From positions 3,168,972 through 3,232,971 of the forward strand of contig NC_015732.1 in assembly GCF_000219725.1 (NCBI RefSeq): DNA of 64,000 nt, read 5' to 3'. Source of the stretch: Gracilinema caldarium DSM 7334. Lineage in GTDB: Bacteria > Spirochaetota > Spirochaetia > Treponematales > Breznakiellaceae. A program made the translations under genes and the position numbers. How positions within the stretch are numbered: position 1 is the first letter of the stretch; every line of letters starts with the position of its first letter. Of this stretch, positions 17,598 through 28,198 are shown piece after piece. Below the pieces are notes generated by a model. It saw nothing but the letters and a program-made list of their open reading frames with translations, had not been told where the DNA came from and searched no databases.

Positions 17598-19010
17598 TTA
17601 CTCCACATCGTAGCTTACACCATAGCGCACAATTTCCACATTAGTAAAACCGTTATCTGCCAGGTGCCGGCTGAAAACCTTTTGGGCATCCTTTTCACCG
17701 TGAACCAGGAATATCTTTTTAAGCCGAGAGGTATCGATCGCTTTGAGCCAATCGATGGTTTCCTGGTAGTCCGCATGGGCACTAAAGGCATCGATAGCCT
17801 CCACCTGGGCACGCAGTTTGAACCACTCGCCATGAATTTTCACTTCCCCTTCCCTGTCCCGGATCCGCCGGCCCAGGGTGTCTTCAGCCATATACCCCAC
17901 AATGAGGATCGTAGTATTGGGATCCTCGATGCTGTGAATCAGATGATGCTGAATCCGGCCCGCTTCGCACATACCATCGGCGGAAATGATAACCAGCGGG
18001 CCCTCCATATCGTTCAGGGCCTTCGATTCATCCACACTGGTGGTGAAATGGAGGGCATTAAACCCAAAGGGATTCTTATGATGTTTTATAAACGCCTCGT
18101 GGGTTTCTTCATCATAGCACTCCGGATGTACCTGAAAAATCGTAGTTGCATTGGTTGCCATGGGGGAATCCACATAAATGGGGATTTCAGGGATTTCCCC
18201 CCGGTCCGTAAGCATATGAAAGTAGTACACCAGTTCCTGGGTTCGTTCGATGGCGAAGGAGGGGATAAGAATACGGCCCTTTGTTTTAACCGCCCTGCGG
18301 ACAACCTCTGCAAGCCGTTTCATCGCATCTTCGGTCCCATCGTGCCGCCGATCGCCATAGGTGCTTTCCAGAACCAGATAGTCCGGCGCAGGGAGGTTCG
18401 TAGCCGGATCCCGGATAATGGGTTTTCCCTTGCGTCCCAGGTCTCCCGTATAGGCAATAATCCGTTCAGAGCCATTCTGTTTTATCTTGATGACCGCCAT
18501 GGCGGATCCCAGAATGTGGCCCGCATCGTAAAACTCAAGCTGTACCCCGTCGCCGATCCACATTGGCCGCTGGTAGGACACGGACACAATCTGTCCTGTC
18601 GCCGCAATGGCATCCTGTTCGGTATACAGGGGCTGCCAGGTAAACTTTTCCCCCTTTTTAACCGCCTGTTTTCCTAAATATTCGGCGTCCCGGGCCTGTA
18701 TCCGGGCGGAGTCCATCATGACCAGACTGGAAATATCCCTGGTAGCTGGGGTAGCATAGATCGTCCCTTTGTAACCGCTTTTAGGTAATAGCGGCAAGAG
18801 CCCGCAATGGTCAAAATGCCCATGGGTCAGCACCACCGACTCAATCCGGTCCGTATCGATGCCGAAGTCCCGGTTTTTCCGGTCCGCCTCAGCCCGCTTG
18901 CCCTGAAAGGCACCACAATCGATCAGGTATGACCTGCCATCAACTTCGAGCACATGCTTGGAGCCCGTTACTTCCTCGGCCGCACCGAGGGAATAGAGTG
19001 TAATCGCCAT
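17598..19010 (-). CDS. Metallo-beta-lactamase / beta-CASP RNA-processing nuclease (CPSF73-like)
   Basis: The 470-aa protein carries the zinc motif HGHFDHCG (residues 63-70), the AGHILGSAM and TGDLG ligand motifs, a beta-CASP domain (IPSFAIERTQELVYY, YVDSPMA, ISADGMCEAGR) and the C-terminal RMMBL motif with FSAHADYQETIDW and FLVHGE. These are hallmarks of CPSF73/YsfE-type ribonucleases. The likely role is endonucleolytic RNA cleavage. It is co-transcribed with rlmB. The start lacks a ribosome site; TAAGAT lies 6 nt before the ATG. Confidence 0.92.
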   Translation of the reverse strand: MAITLYSLGAAEEVTGSKHVLEVDGRSYLIDCGAFQGKRAEADRKNRDFGIDTDRIESVVLTHGHFDHCGLLPLLPKSGYKGTIYATPATRDISSLVMMDSARIQARDAEYLGKQAVKKGEKFTWQPLYTEQDAIAATGQIVSVSYQRPMWIGDGVQLEFYDAGHILGSAMAVIKIKQNGSERIIAYTGDLGRKGKPIIRDPATNLPAPDYLVLESTYGDRRHDGTEDAMKRLAEVVRRAVKTKGRILIPSFAIERTQELVYYFHMLTDRGEIPEIPIYVDSPMATNATTIFQVHPECYDEETHEAFIKHHKNPFGFNALHFTTSVDESKALNDMEGPLVIISADGMCEAGRIQHHLIHSIEDPNTTILIVGYMAEDTLGRRIRDREGEVKIHGEWFKLRAQVEAIDAFSAHADYQETIDWLKAIDTSRLKKIFLVHGEKDAQKVFSRHLADNGFTNVEIVRYGVSYDVE

Positions 19011-19016
19011 ATCTTC

Positions 19017-19069
19017 ATCTTACTACACTTGTTGATGGTTTGCACCATCTGAGCCCTTCAGTGTATACT
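19017..19069. promoter_or_regulatory. Divergent promoters sharing one -35 hexamer
   Basis: TTGCAC at 19040-19045 serves the plus-strand gene (18 nt, TATACT at 19064-19069, 6 nt, ATG at 19076). Its complement GTGCAA serves the minus-strand nuclease (17 nt, TAAGAT at 19017-19022, 6 nt, ATG at 19010). Polymerase can occupy only one side at a time. Confidence 0.5.
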
Positions 19070-19075
19070 TAGTGC

Positions 19076-20035
19076 ATGGAGCATATTGCGTTTATTGGTA
19101 CCGGAGTCATGGGAAACAGTATGGCCGGACACCTGCTTGCTTCGGGATATCCGGTTACAGCTTTTACGAGAACAAAAAGTCGGGCAGAACCTTTGCTGGC
19201 CCAGGGGGCCCGCTGGGCCGACTCGGTGAGGGAAGCGGTACAGGATGCGGACATGGTCATCACCATGGTTGGCTATCCCCAGGATGTGGAAGAACTCTAC
19301 CTTGGCCCCGATGGAATCATCGCCTCGGCAAAACCCAAAGCCCTTCTTATCGACATGACCACCTCAAGCCCCCAGCTGGCGATACGCATCACCGCCGCCG
19401 CCAGGGAACGGGGACTGGAAGCCCTGGATGCTCCTGTTTCAGGGGGTGATGTAGGAGCCCGCAACGCCACCCTTTCGATCATGGTGGGGGGCAGTGAAAC
19501 TGCCTTTAACCGGGCAAAGCCTCTCTTTGAAAAGCTCGGTAAAACCATTGTCCTCCAGGGTGGCCCCGGAAGCGGCCAGCACTGCAAGATGTGCAACCAG
19601 ATTGCCATCGCCTCAAACATGATGGGTGTGGTAGAAGCTCTAACTTATGGGCTGACCGCAGGACTTGATCCCCGGACCATGCTTTCCAGCATCGAATCCG
19701 GAGCGGCAGGGAGCTGGTCCCTTTCCAACCTGGTACCGAGAATGCTCGACGGCAATGTAAAGCCTGGTTTTTATATCAAACATTTTATTAAAGACATGGG
19801 TATAGCCCTGGAAAGTGCCCGCCAAATGGGACTGAAACTTCCTGGCTTAACTCAGGCCGAGGCTTTATATCAAAAACTAGCCGCCCTGGATACGAAAAGC
19901 CTGCAACAGATTGCTCGGGATATCGCGGCAGGAAATCAGGGCCTTACAGAGCCTCATATTCCTGCAGAAGCCCTTTCTGGTTCTGAATTGGGAACTCAGG
20001 CCCTGTACATATTATATTTAGCGAGGCTTATTTAA
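19076..20035 (+). CDS. 3-hydroxyisobutyrate dehydrogenase-family reductase
   Basis: The 319-aa protein has the Rossmann motif GTGVMG (residues 8-13) and substrate motif DAPVSGGDVGARNATLSIMVGG, typical of the GarR/GlxR/MmsB family that reduces or oxidises beta-hydroxy acids such as tartronate semialdehyde. The catalytic lysine region reads GSGQHCKMCNQIAIA. The substrate cannot be read from sequence. It heads a three-gene operon; its stop overlaps the next ATG as TAATG. No ribosome site is seen. Confidence 0.88.
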   Translation: MEHIAFIGTGVMGNSMAGHLLASGYPVTAFTRTKSRAEPLLAQGARWADSVREAVQDADMVITMVGYPQDVEELYLGPDGIIASAKPKALLIDMTTSSPQLAIRITAAARERGLEALDAPVSGGDVGARNATLSIMVGGSETAFNRAKPLFEKLGKTIVLQGGPGSGQHCKMCNQIAIASNMMGVVEALTYGLTAGLDPRTMLSSIESGAAGSWSLSNLVPRMLDGNVKPGFYIKHFIKDMGIALESARQMGLKLPGLTQAEALYQKLAALDTKSLQQIARDIAAGNQGLTEPHIPAEALSGSELGTQALYILYLARLI

Positions 20036-21084
20036 TGTATATTCGCGATGTAAGTCCACCACGTTCAAGTCCTATAGAAAAAGGAACTCCTATTTTTGGT
20101 ACCTGGACCCGACCTTTTGATGATGTAGATCTAATCAGTATCAAACATCCTTTTCATTTTCCAACTATGAAATGGATCAAAAACCTTAGAGTTAAGGAGT
20201 GGCAAACCTTTCATGTTCAGAATGATACATACTTTCTCTTGGCTGTATTAACCAATGTAAAGTATTACCGCCTCGCTCAGGTGTTTCTGTGGAATAAAGA
20301 AATCAGAGAACGACTAATTTTTCGAAAAGCCTTACCCTTTGGTGCATGGAAGCTTCCCCGTTCCCTTTCTAATTCTTCTATTACCAGTAGTAGTTATGGA
20401 TTCTATCTACGTATCCATGATTGGCTCGATGCAGATCTCATCGAACTTGATCTAGATATCGAACCTAACCGGAAACGCCCCTCATTTACAGCCCATCTTG
20501 AATTCGATTTTTCCCAACTTAAAACCACACCACTCGTTACATGTCTTCCTTTTTCAGACCGCCGGTGTATGTATAATTATAAAGCTATGGTTCCAGTACG
20601 AGGCGATATAGTTTTTGGCGGTAAACATGTAAGCCTTTCATTGAACACTACCTTTGGTATGTTCATGGATTATAAAGGCTATTTCCCCTACCGTATGAGG
20701 CAGACCTGGTGTACCGGCCATGGATACCATAATGATGGTCGCCCATTTGGTTTTAGCGTAGTAGAAAGTCAGACGAAGGACAGCTTTCGCTACAACGAAA
20801 ACGGTCTCTGGCTCGCAGGTCAGCTCACTCCATTACCACCTGTACGTATTACTATGCCTGAAGGACCAGATTCTGATTGGGTTATTCAAGACCTAGAAGG
20901 TATGGTGGATCTCATCTTTACCCCTAAGGAGCCCATCAAAACAGGTTTCGACTTCTTCCTTACCCGTAGTGAATATATTGCCCCCTTTGGTATATATAAT
21001 GGTATGCTACAAACCAAGGATGGAGAAAAGATCAATCTCCGCAATGTGTGGGGAACCGGTGAGCAAATTTACTTAAGAGTTTAA
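20035..21084 (+). CDS. DUF2804 family protein
   Basis: This 349-aa protein begins with the DUF2804 region (FGTWTRPFDDVDL, WIKNLRVKEWQTF) and ends with WVIQDLEGMVDLIFTPKEP and APFGIYNGMLQTKDGE, conserved in the family. No signal peptide or membrane segment is seen. The fold is thought to be a lipocalin-like beta barrel; the function is unknown. The start overlaps the previous stop by one base, which implies coupled translation. Confidence 0.8.
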   Translation: MYIRDVSPPRSSPIEKGTPIFGTWTRPFDDVDLISIKHPFHFPTMKWIKNLRVKEWQTFHVQNDTYFLLAVLTNVKYYRLAQVFLWNKEIRERLIFRKALPFGAWKLPRSLSNSSITSSSYGFYLRIHDWLDADLIELDLDIEPNRKRPSFTAHLEFDFSQLKTTPLVTCLPFSDRRCMYNYKAMVPVRGDIVFGGKHVSLSLNTTFGMFMDYKGYFPYRMRQTWCTGHGYHNDGRPFGFSVVESQTKDSFRYNENGLWLAGQLTPLPPVRITMPEGPDSDWVIQDLEGMVDLIFTPKEPIKTGFDFFLTRSEYIAPFGIYNGMLQTKDGEKINLRNVWGTGEQIYLRV

Positions 21085-21097
21085 AATAGGGAATACT

Positions 21098-23143
21098 ATG
21101 GCAAAAAGACCAAAGGCTATTTACGAACCGGGAGAACTTGAACAAACAAGACAGCGCCTAGGAGATCTCGATCCAGAAGAAGCTCGGGCTATTGCTGAAA
21201 AATTGGGAGGCGAAATAGGGATTGAAAAATCACCCGAACCACCAAAACAAACTCGGAATAATTTTAATAGAAGCGAAACAGTTAACGTAAGCGTCAAGGG
21301 AGGTCTTCGTTCAAGTGTTCCAAAACACCGTGTAGAGGTTTTAGAAACTAAAGAACCCAACCCTCTTACAATAAAACGAACGAGTCGTATTGATAAGGGC
21401 GATGATCCAGACCAACCTTTTAAAACCAATTACCGAGAACGGATAAAAATGGATAAGTTAGCCGCCCAGGTAGAATTTGAAATTAAAACCCCTATGCAAG
21501 TATTAATTTCACGGCTGTCTCTTTTTTCTGATCCTCCAGATATGCTGAATCCCGATTTTGTAACCCATAGAATGAATGAATATTATAGCCGATTCGAATC
21601 TTTAGTAACCTCTACGAGAAGTCTTCTTCCCCGTCAGAACATACGTCGTACTGAGCACTTTAAAAAGGTTTACCCTGAAGCCTTTGCAATCATAGATACT
21701 ATAAGATTCTGGAATATTGATCTTATCAATACAGAATTAAGCCGCCTCCAAGCGCACCCCAGAAATGTAAAAACTTCAGATTTTTCTGATATTCTCAAAG
21801 CTATTTATAAACCTATACTTTTATTAGAACATCTTGATATAGAAAATGACATCAAAGAGGCTTATAAACGACTTTATTCTATTTTGGTAGAAGAAGACCC
21901 AGTTGAAGCCAAGGAAAAATATCAGGGATATATTAAATCCGCAATTGTTGCCTATTCAATAATAATAAAAAGTATTCGATATCTTCTTTTCCCTCTTCTC
22001 ATGAAGCTTGTATCAGACACCTGTTACTCCTATGAAAGCCTCTTTAAAGCTCGGCGAAAAAGGATTTTTTCATTCCTTAACATTTCTGAAAAAGACCGGC
22101 TCCAGCCAGTACCACCCCGGGAAACACAACATAAAGAACAACCTGCTGCCAATGAATCTCACAACAAAGAAGAACCAACAGAAGCTAAACATAAAGAACC
22201 GGATAAAGAACCAGAACCGATCAGCAAGGGTGTTCTACGAGGGCTCGAAACCCTGGAGAGTCTCTTTCCTGGGCTTCCCTGGCAAAAACTTTCGTCCTAT
22301 CCTGACCTGTATCCATATTTTTCTAAACTTTTTTATTTAAAAAAGGAATATGAACTTATTGCACCTACAGATCCACTCCAACAAGTTGCAATACTTATGC
22401 ACATTCTTGAAGAGCTCTATTATGGCCTACGGTATGTTTCATTCAGTGCAATTCAGGTTACAGATCAGGAAGTTGAACCAGTTGATATCATTATTAATAG
22501 AATCATCTCAAACTGGCCTCAGTATCAGGAGCAAATACTAGAAAAAGAATATTTACATCGACTGAATGAATACTGCCAAATTCTTGAGAATTCAAGTGAG
22601 TCTAGAACTGGTTCTTATCCCAAACGGATACTTATGGACTTACATTGGATAAAACGGCTCTTCTTCCTACCCTATTATAAATTTGATTCTTTTTCAGCCC
22701 CAACAATCCATAAATTGGATATTCCCTCCTTTTATTCAGAAGTTCATACACTAAAACGCTTGCTCACAACTGTGGCAGCTTCCATCGACAAAGCAAAAAA
22801 GGCGGGAGGACCTGAAACGGGTGTAAATTGTGATGGGATTGATAATCCCTGGGATCCGTACCTATTCCAGGTACCGAATCCACTTTCGGTAAGAATCGAT
22901 GCACTACTGGGGGGTAAAAACTCCAAACAGAGAACTAATGCAGCTCTGGTCTATTTTACTCTAGCAGTTACGACAGTCCTTGATTATATTATCAACAACC
23001 AATCTAGCTGGGCTTACACCAATGATGCAGGTATTATCTTTAGAAGTGTTGACGGCGAAGGTGCCATACCACTGTATGGCACCCAGACAGATATAGATCC
23101 AGACCTTCTATTTAAAGAAGCATTAAAAAACCGAAAATCTTAA
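21098..23143 (+). CDS. Unrecognised 681-aa protein, probably cytoplasmic and lineage-restricted
   Basis: I do not recognise this protein. The first 110 residues are polar and probably disordered, followed by a mainly helical domain (about 115-330). A charged, Glu/Lys/Pro-rich linker (about 335-375) leads to a second helical domain of about 300 residues. There is no signal peptide, membrane segment or cysteine motif. The region ITNELY-like sequence is absent; the most distinctive patches are FEIKTPMQVLISRLSLF and NPWDPYLFQVPNPLSVRID. It follows the DUF2804 gene by 13 bp with AGGG before the ATG, so it is co-expressed with it. A spirochaete-specific structural or regulatory role is possible, but this is a guess. 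Confidence 0.75.
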   Translation: MAKRPKAIYEPGELEQTRQRLGDLDPEEARAIAEKLGGEIGIEKSPEPPKQTRNNFNRSETVNVSVKGGLRSSVPKHRVEVLETKEPNPLTIKRTSRIDKGDDPDQPFKTNYRERIKMDKLAAQVEFEIKTPMQVLISRLSLFSDPPDMLNPDFVTHRMNEYYSRFESLVTSTRSLLPRQNIRRTEHFKKVYPEAFAIIDTIRFWNIDLINTELSRLQAHPRNVKTSDFSDILKAIYKPILLLEHLDIENDIKEAYKRLYSILVEEDPVEAKEKYQGYIKSAIVAYSIIIKSIRYLLFPLLMKLVSDTCYSYESLFKARRKRIFSFLNISEKDRLQPVPPRETQHKEQPAANESHNKEEPTEAKHKEPDKEPEPISKGVLRGLETLESLFPGLPWQKLSSYPDLYPYFSKLFYLKKEYELIAPTDPLQQVAILMHILEELYYGLRYVSFSAIQVTDQEVEPVDIIINRIISNWPQYQEQILEKEYLHRLNEYCQILENSSESRTGSYPKRILMDLHWIKRLFFLPYYKFDSFSAPTIHKLDIPSFYSEVHTLKRLLTTVAASIDKAKKAGGPETGVNCDGIDNPWDPYLFQVPNPLSVRIDALLGGKNSKQRTNAALVYFTLAVTTVLDYIINNQSSWAYTNDAGIIFRSVDGEGAIPLYGTQTDIDPDLLFKEALKNRKS

Positions 23144-23188
23144 GACCATAAGCTCAAGCTGCATTTTCGTCATGGTATTGTTTATTAA

Positions 23189-24166
23189 TCAATAGCCCAG
23201 GTCTTTATTAATGACATTTTTCAGTACTTCTCCCCGGTTATAGCGATCAAGATTTTCCAGGAATACCTGGAAGGCAAGCTCGTCATACTGGGGATGAAAG
23301 CCTGAAAAATGGCTCGTCAGCATCAGGTTTGGAAGATCCCAGAGGGGGGACCCGGCAGGTAATGGTTCTTCTGCAGTTACATCTAAAAGAGCGCCTTTAA
23401 TGAGACCTGTTTGCAAGGCTTCCACCAGGTCATCCTCATTTACTGAACCGCCCCGGCCAATATTCACAAAGAGGGAAGACCGCTTCATAGCATGAAAAAC
23501 ATTCTTGTTATAGAGGCCCTTGGTTTGGGGGGTAAGGGGCAAAATATTTACTACAATATCTGCTTCACCAAGCCTGGGATACAGGTTTTCAAACACATCC
23601 AATGTGACACCATAGGGATCCGGTTCTGTGGGAGGAGTCCGTTTTACCCCAATAACATTCATATCAAAGGCATTCGCCACTCTTGCCACCCGCTGGCCTA
23701 TGGTACCATACCCCACAATGAGCATCGTTTTATCAGCAAGAACGTCCATATCAGGATAGGAAAACGTGAGCCATTCATGCCGGCCCTGGGCTGCAAAGGC
23801 AGCAGGGAATTTTCGATACCAAGCTATGAGCATACCGAAAAGGTGTTCCGACATTTGAACCCCATGAATACCAGATGAATTAGTCAGTACAAAAGGATTA
23901 CTTTTTGCTTCAGGAAATTTCTGGAGCCAGTCTGCCCCGGCATACCAGGACTGATACCATTTCAGCTGAGGCATCCGGGAAATGAATGGGGGCGGTACTT
24001 CGCCGCCAGCAATCTCAATACGATCCAGAAGCGGTTCAAGCTGATTTTTATCGGTAATAATCATAACCAATCTGCCTCTGGCATGGTCCTGAAGCCGTTT
24101 CTGAGCATCCCTGGGGACACGATGTTCTGGAAGTACCAGAACAAGCAGTGATTGTTTAGTGTTCAT
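23189..24166 (-). CDS. D-2-hydroxyacid dehydrogenase (NAD-dependent)
   Basis: The 325-aa protein has the D-isomer-specific dehydrogenase layout: NAD motif GYGTIGQRVA, NILPLTPQTKGLYN, then VNIGRGGSVNEDDLVEAL and the catalytic His in LTSHFSGFHP. It most resembles glyoxylate/hydroxypyruvate or phosphoglycerate dehydrogenase-like proteins; the natural substrate is not evident. It is a single-gene unit. TATAAT lies 6 nt before the ATG and there is no ribosome site. Confidence 0.88.
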   Translation of the reverse strand: MNTKQSLLVLVLPEHRVPRDAQKRLQDHARGRLVMIITDKNQLEPLLDRIEIAGGEVPPPFISRMPQLKWYQSWYAGADWLQKFPEAKSNPFVLTNSSGIHGVQMSEHLFGMLIAWYRKFPAAFAAQGRHEWLTFSYPDMDVLADKTMLIVGYGTIGQRVARVANAFDMNVIGVKRTPPTEPDPYGVTLDVFENLYPRLGEADIVVNILPLTPQTKGLYNKNVFHAMKRSSLFVNIGRGGSVNEDDLVEALQTGLIKGALLDVTAEEPLPAGSPLWDLPNLMLTSHFSGFHPQYDELAFQVFLENLDRYNRGEVLKNVINKDLGY

Positions 24167-24172
24167 AGGTCT

Positions 24173-24178
24173 ATTATA
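24173..24178 (-). promoter_or_regulatory. -10 box (TATAAT) 6 nt before the dehydrogenase ATG
   Basis: A perfect TATAAT on the minus strand precedes the start codon by 6 nt, which predicts a leaderless transcript. The -35 is weak. Confidence 0.55.
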
Positions 24179-24282
24179 ACATCATTTTCATAGTATTGGA
24201 AATTTTACATTTGTATTTTAGTAATGTATATGAGTATATTGATGAAATGCAGGCCCGATCTTTATGGGCCAGCTCATTCTGT

Positions 24283-27200
24283 TTACAGCCTTCCGATTCT
24301 GTCCCGAGCATCTTCTATAGAAATGCCCTTTCGCCGAGCCCAATCCTCAAGCTGATCCTCACCTACACGGCCCACACCAAAATAATAGGAGGCTGGATGG
24401 GCAAAATACATACCACACACCGAAGCGGCAGGCTGCATCATGGAAGATTCAGTTAATTTGATGCCGCACCGCTGTTCTGCTTCCAGCACCTTGCAGGCGA
24501 TCCGTTTATCATGGTGATCGGGGCATGCGGGATAACCGAAGGCTGGCCTGATTCCCCGGTATTTACCTTCAAAAAGTTCCTTAGCATTAAGGTTTTCCTC
24601 TGCGACATAGCCCCACAGCTCGGTCCGCACGAGGGCATGCAGTTTTTCGGCAAAGGCTTCCGCCAGCCGGTCAGCCAGGGATGCCGCTAAAAGGGCGGTA
24701 TAATCGTCTCCCCGGGCTTTACAGTCAGCCACAAAGGTTTCCAGGCCATGACCAGCAGTTACAGCAAAGAGACCAATCCAATCGGTTCTGCCAGATGACT
24801 CAGGAGCAATAAAATCTGAAAGACAGGGATTAAAACCGCCAGCCAGTTTCTTTTCCTGGTTCCGCAAAAAGGAGAACCGGGCGATGGGCGTACCGAAACC
24901 ATTTAAATCCGCCCCGGAAGGATCCGCGCTAAACAAGAGAATATCATCTCCCAGCGACTGAGCAGAGAAAAAACCAGCTACCCCGTGGGCAGTAAGGATA
25001 TGTTCCGATACAAGACGATCAAGCAGGACCTGAGCATCATCGTACAGTTTCCTGGCCGCCTCCCCCTTTTCAGGATCTTCCAGTATCCGCTCAAAACCAT
25101 GGCCTAAATCCCAGCCATAAAAAAAGTAGGACCAGTCGATATAGGGTACCAGGGATTCGAGGGGGAAATCATGAAAAGTTACCAGCCCTTTCTGCCGGGG
25201 CTCGACAATTTCCATATGGGACCAGTCTGTGGGAAGCTTATTGCTGCGGGCTTTTTCTATGGGTATCAGTTCTATCCGGTCCTGAATGGTTTCATGACGG
25301 GTAATTGCTTCAGCATATTTAGTTTCCAGTTCCTCAAGGAATCGTGCTTTTTCGGTATTCGAAAGGAGTGCGCGTACCACCGCAGCCGCCCTACTCGCAT
25401 CCTTCACATATACCACCGGCCCCGAATAGGCTGGTGCAATCCGAAGAGCCGTATGGGCTTCACTGGTGGTTGCGCCTCCTATCAATAGAGGAATAGATAC
25501 CCCCCGACGTTCCAATTCACGGGCAGTGTGAACCATCTCATCAAGGGAGGGAGTGATAAGCCCCGACAGCCCTACCAAATCGGCCTGTTCCCGAATGATA
25601 GCCTCGGCAATTTCGTCGGGAGGTATCATGACCCCCAAATCGTGCACCTCATAGCCGTTACAACCGAGCACAACGCCGACGATATTTTTACCAATATCAT
25701 GAACATCGCCTTTGACAGTAGCCATGATAATTTTGGTCGCCCCGGATTTTCTCTTAGGCTCGGATTTTTTCTCAGATCCATCCTCAGATCTTTTCACCGC
25801 ATCCTGGGATGTGAGCCTTGCGTCGGCGAGCTTTTCCTCCTGAATAAAGGGTTCTAGGACCGCCACAGCCTTTTTCATTACCCGGGCACTGCGGATAACT
25901 TGGGGTAAAAACATCTTACCAGCGCCGAATCGGTCCCCCACTTCATTCATCCCTTTCATTAAAGGGCCTTCAATTACATCGAGGGAACGTTGATACCGGC
26001 TCCGGGCTTCCAGAATATCAGGTTCAATATAATCCTCGATACCCTTTACCAAGGCATATTGGAGCCGTTCCTCCACCGGGAGGGTGCGCCAGACATTTTT
26101 ATCGGCAGCACTGTGGGTGGAGCCAGTGCTTGAATCGCTACCAACGGTTCCATGCCCATCAGCAACATCAGAAGCTTCTTTCAGTTCCAGTGCCAGCGCC
26201 AACAACCGTTCTGCGGCATCGCTTCTGCGCGCCAGAACCACATCTTCCGCAACTTCCCGGAGCCGCGGTTCCAGTTCATCATAGGGAACGAGGCCTGCAG
26301 GGTTTACAATGGCCATCGTAAGACCCGCTTCAATGGCATACTTCAGAAACACCGCATGCATCGCTTCCCGAACGAGATCATATCCACGGAAGCTGAAAGA
26401 TAGGTTAGACACGCCTCCCGAAATCTTTGCACCGGGACAATTAGCCCGGATCCAACGGCAAGCCTTAATAAAATCAAGGGCATACCGGTCATGTTCAGGG
26501 ATTCCCGTTGCAATGGCCAGCACATTAGGATCAAAAATGATATCCTCACCCTTCATCCCATCCTGAATCAGAAGCTGATAGGATCGCTGAGCTACCTCAA
26601 CTTTCCGCTCATAGGAATCGGCCTGGCCCCGCTCATCAAAGAGCATCACCACCACCGCCGCACCCATCCTGCGGGCAATACGGCTTTTCCGTAAAAACGC
26701 TTCTTCTCCCTCTTTCAAGCTGATTGAATTGACAATCCCCTTTCCCTGCAGGCATTTAAGTCCTGCTTCTATGGCCTCCCAGCGTGAACTGTCTACCATA
26801 ACCGGAAGGCGGGCAATTTCTGGATCCGCAAGAGCCAGGTTCAAAAACTTTTGCATTGCCCTGGGCGCATCCAGAAGAGCATCATCCATACACACATCGA
26901 TGATAGAAGCTCCGGCTTCGACCATGTCCCGGGCTATGCTCAGGGCTTCGTCATAGCGTTCTTCTTTAATAAGCCGTAAAAATTTGCGGCTCCCCGCCAC
27001 ATTGGTCCGCTCCCCCACATCGATAAAACCGATAGCTGGGTCCACCACCAGGGGTTCAAGCCCGGCCAGCACCGTCTTACGGGGCAATGCAGGGATCACC
27101 CGGGGCTGATAATTCATGGTTACACGGGCAATTTCAGCGATATGCGCCGGGGTAGAACCGCAGCAGCCCCCCACAATGTTCACGAGCCCGTCCCGCAGGA

Positions 27201-28095
27201 AGGCTTCTATAAAGCCTGCCATGGTTTGGGCGGACTCATCATATTGGCCAAAACGGTTCGGAAGCCCCGCATTAGGATGGGCACTCACCAAACAGGGGGC
27301 AATTTCTGAGAGGGCTGCCACATGGGGATAGAGCCGTTCAGCACCGAGGGAACAGTTTAGACCGATGGACCAGGGCTTGGCATGCATGACCGATACACAG
27401 AAGGCTTCCACGGTCTGACCGGAAAGGGTCCGGCCTGCGGCATCGACAATGGTCCCGGAAATCATAATCGGAACCTCAGGAAGTCCCGCCGAAGCCCGCG
27501 CTTCGAAAAGCCGTTGGATGGCGGCGATGGCGGCCTTCGCATTCAGGGTGTCAAAGATCGTCTCAATCATGAGGATATCCGCGCCACCGGCCAAAAGGCC
27601 CCGGGCATTGTCATAATAGGCTGCTTCCAGCTCTTCCCAGGTAACCGCCCGGGCTCCCGGATCATTCACATCCGGAGAAATACTTGCGGTTTTACTGGTA
27701 GGCCCCAGGACCCCCGCGACAAAACGGGGCCGTTCCGCAGTGCTGTACAGATCCGCCGATTCCCGGGCGACACGGGCAGCAGCACGGCTTATTTCAAACG
27801 CATAGGACTCAAGGTTATAATCGGCCAGGGAGATTGCATTGGCATTAAAAGAATTGGTCTCGATAATATCAGAGCCCGCCCTAAGATAGGCCTGATGAAT
27901 CGATGCAATAACACTAGGTTTGGTAATGCACAAAATATCATTACAACCAAGGAGCGGCTTGGGGTGGTTTTGAAATTCAGCACCCCGAAAATCTGCTTCT
28001 GTTAAACCAAATTTTTGTATCATAGTACCCATGGCACCGTCCAATAACAGGATCCGTTTTGCTGCCAGGACATCTAATTGTTCGCGTACCGTCAT
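24283..28095 (-). CDS. metH: Cobalamin-dependent methionine synthase
   Basis: All four MetH modules are present in 1,270 aa. The homocysteine methyltransferase domain includes [15 protein letters not shown] and zinc ligands in [11 protein letters not shown]. The pterin domain carries [16 protein letters not shown] and [14 protein letters not shown]. The B12 domain has [12 protein letters not shown] with the axial ligand His799, and the AdoMet activation domain has [14 protein letters not shown] and [18 protein letters not shown] low-complexity Ser/Gly/Asp linker near residue 660 and a charged Lys/Glu linker near 780 are local oddities. A MetF-like gene lies nearby and metK at 58.9 kb. TACAAT lies 6 nt before the ATG; no B12 riboswitch fits in front. 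Confidence 0.97.
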   Translation of the reverse strand: MTVREQLDVLAAKRILLLDGAMGTMIQKFGLTEADFRGAEFQNHPKPLLGCNDILCITKPSVIASIHQAYLRAGSDIIETNSFNANAISLADYNLESYAFEISRAAARVARESADLYSTAERPRFVAGVLGPTSKTASISPDVNDPGARAVTWEELEAAYYDNARGLLAGGADILMIETIFDTLNAKAAIAAIQRLFEARASAGLPEVPIMISGTIVDAAGRTLSGQTVEAFCVSVMHAKPWSIGLNCSLGAERLYPHVAALSEIAPCLVSAHPNAGLPNRFGQYDESAQTMAGFIEAFLRDGLVNIVGGCCGSTPAHIAEIARVTMNYQPRVIPALPRKTVLAGLEPLVVDPAIGFIDVGERTNVAGSRKFLRLIKEERYDEALSIARDMVEAGASIIDVCMDDALLDAPRAMQKFLNLALADPEIARLPVMVDSSRWEAIEAGLKCLQGKGIVNSISLKEGEEAFLRKSRIARRMGAAVVVMLFDERGQADSYERKVEVAQRSYQLLIQDGMKGEDIIFDPNVLAIATGIPEHDRYALDFIKACRWIRANCPGAKISGGVSNLSFSFRGYDLVREAMHAVFLKYAIEAGLTMAIVNPAGLVPYDELEPRLREVAEDVVLARRSDAAERLLALALELKEASDVADGHGTVGSDSSTGSTHSAADKNVWRTLPVEERLQYALVKGIEDYIEPDILEARSRYQRSLDVIEGPLMKGMNEVGDRFGAGKMFLPQVIRSARVMKKAVAVLEPFIQEEKLADARLTSQDAVKRSEDGSEKKSEPKRKSGATKIIMATVKGDVHDIGKNIVGVVLGCNGYEVHDLGVMIPPDEIAEAIIREQADLVGLSGLITPSLDEMVHTARELERRGVSIPLLIGGATTSEAHTALRIAPAYSGPVVYVKDASRAAAVVRALLSNTEKARFLEELETKYAEAITRHETIQDRIELIPIEKARSNKLPTDWSHMEIVEPRQKGLVTFHDFPLESLVPYIDWSYFFYGWDLGHGFERILEDPEKGEAARKLYDDAQVLLDRLVSEHILTAHGVAGFFSAQSLGDDILLFSADPSGADLNGFGTPIARFSFLRNQEKKLAGGFNPCLSDFIAPESSGRTDWIGLFAVTAGHGLETFVADCKARGDDYTALLAASLADRLAEAFAEKLHALVRTELWGYVAEENLNAKELFEGKYRGIRPAFGYPACPDHHDKRIACKVLEAEQRCGIKLTESSMMQPAASVCGMYFAHPASYYFGVGRVGEDQLEDWARRKGISIEDARDRIGRL

Positions 28096-28101
28096 ATAAT
28101 T

Positions 28102-28107
28102 ATTGTA
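28102..28107 (-). promoter_or_regulatory. -10 box (TACAAT) 6 nt before the metH ATG
   Basis: TACAAT on the minus strand is followed by 6 nt and the ATG. This predicts no leader, hence no space for a cobalamin or SAM riboswitch. Confidence 0.5.
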
Positions 28108-28198
28108 CCGAAAAGCTTAATCATTAAAAAGATAAGCCCCAACTTTTCTCTGCCTTATTGACGTTATGCCGTCATTTTGTCACCATACCTGTATACTT

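Noticed and set aside
23158-23188. Terminator between the 681-aa gene and the dehydrogenase
   Set aside because: No stable stem with a T-run could be found in the gap.
24245-24275. Terminator after metH (GGCCC/GGGCC arms)
   Set aside because: The stem is only about 5 bp and no T-run follows on the minus strand.
28096-28198. Cobalamin or SAM riboswitch before metH
   Set aside because: The -10 box ends 6 nt before the ATG, leaving no room for a leader; no B12-box or S-box sequence is visible.
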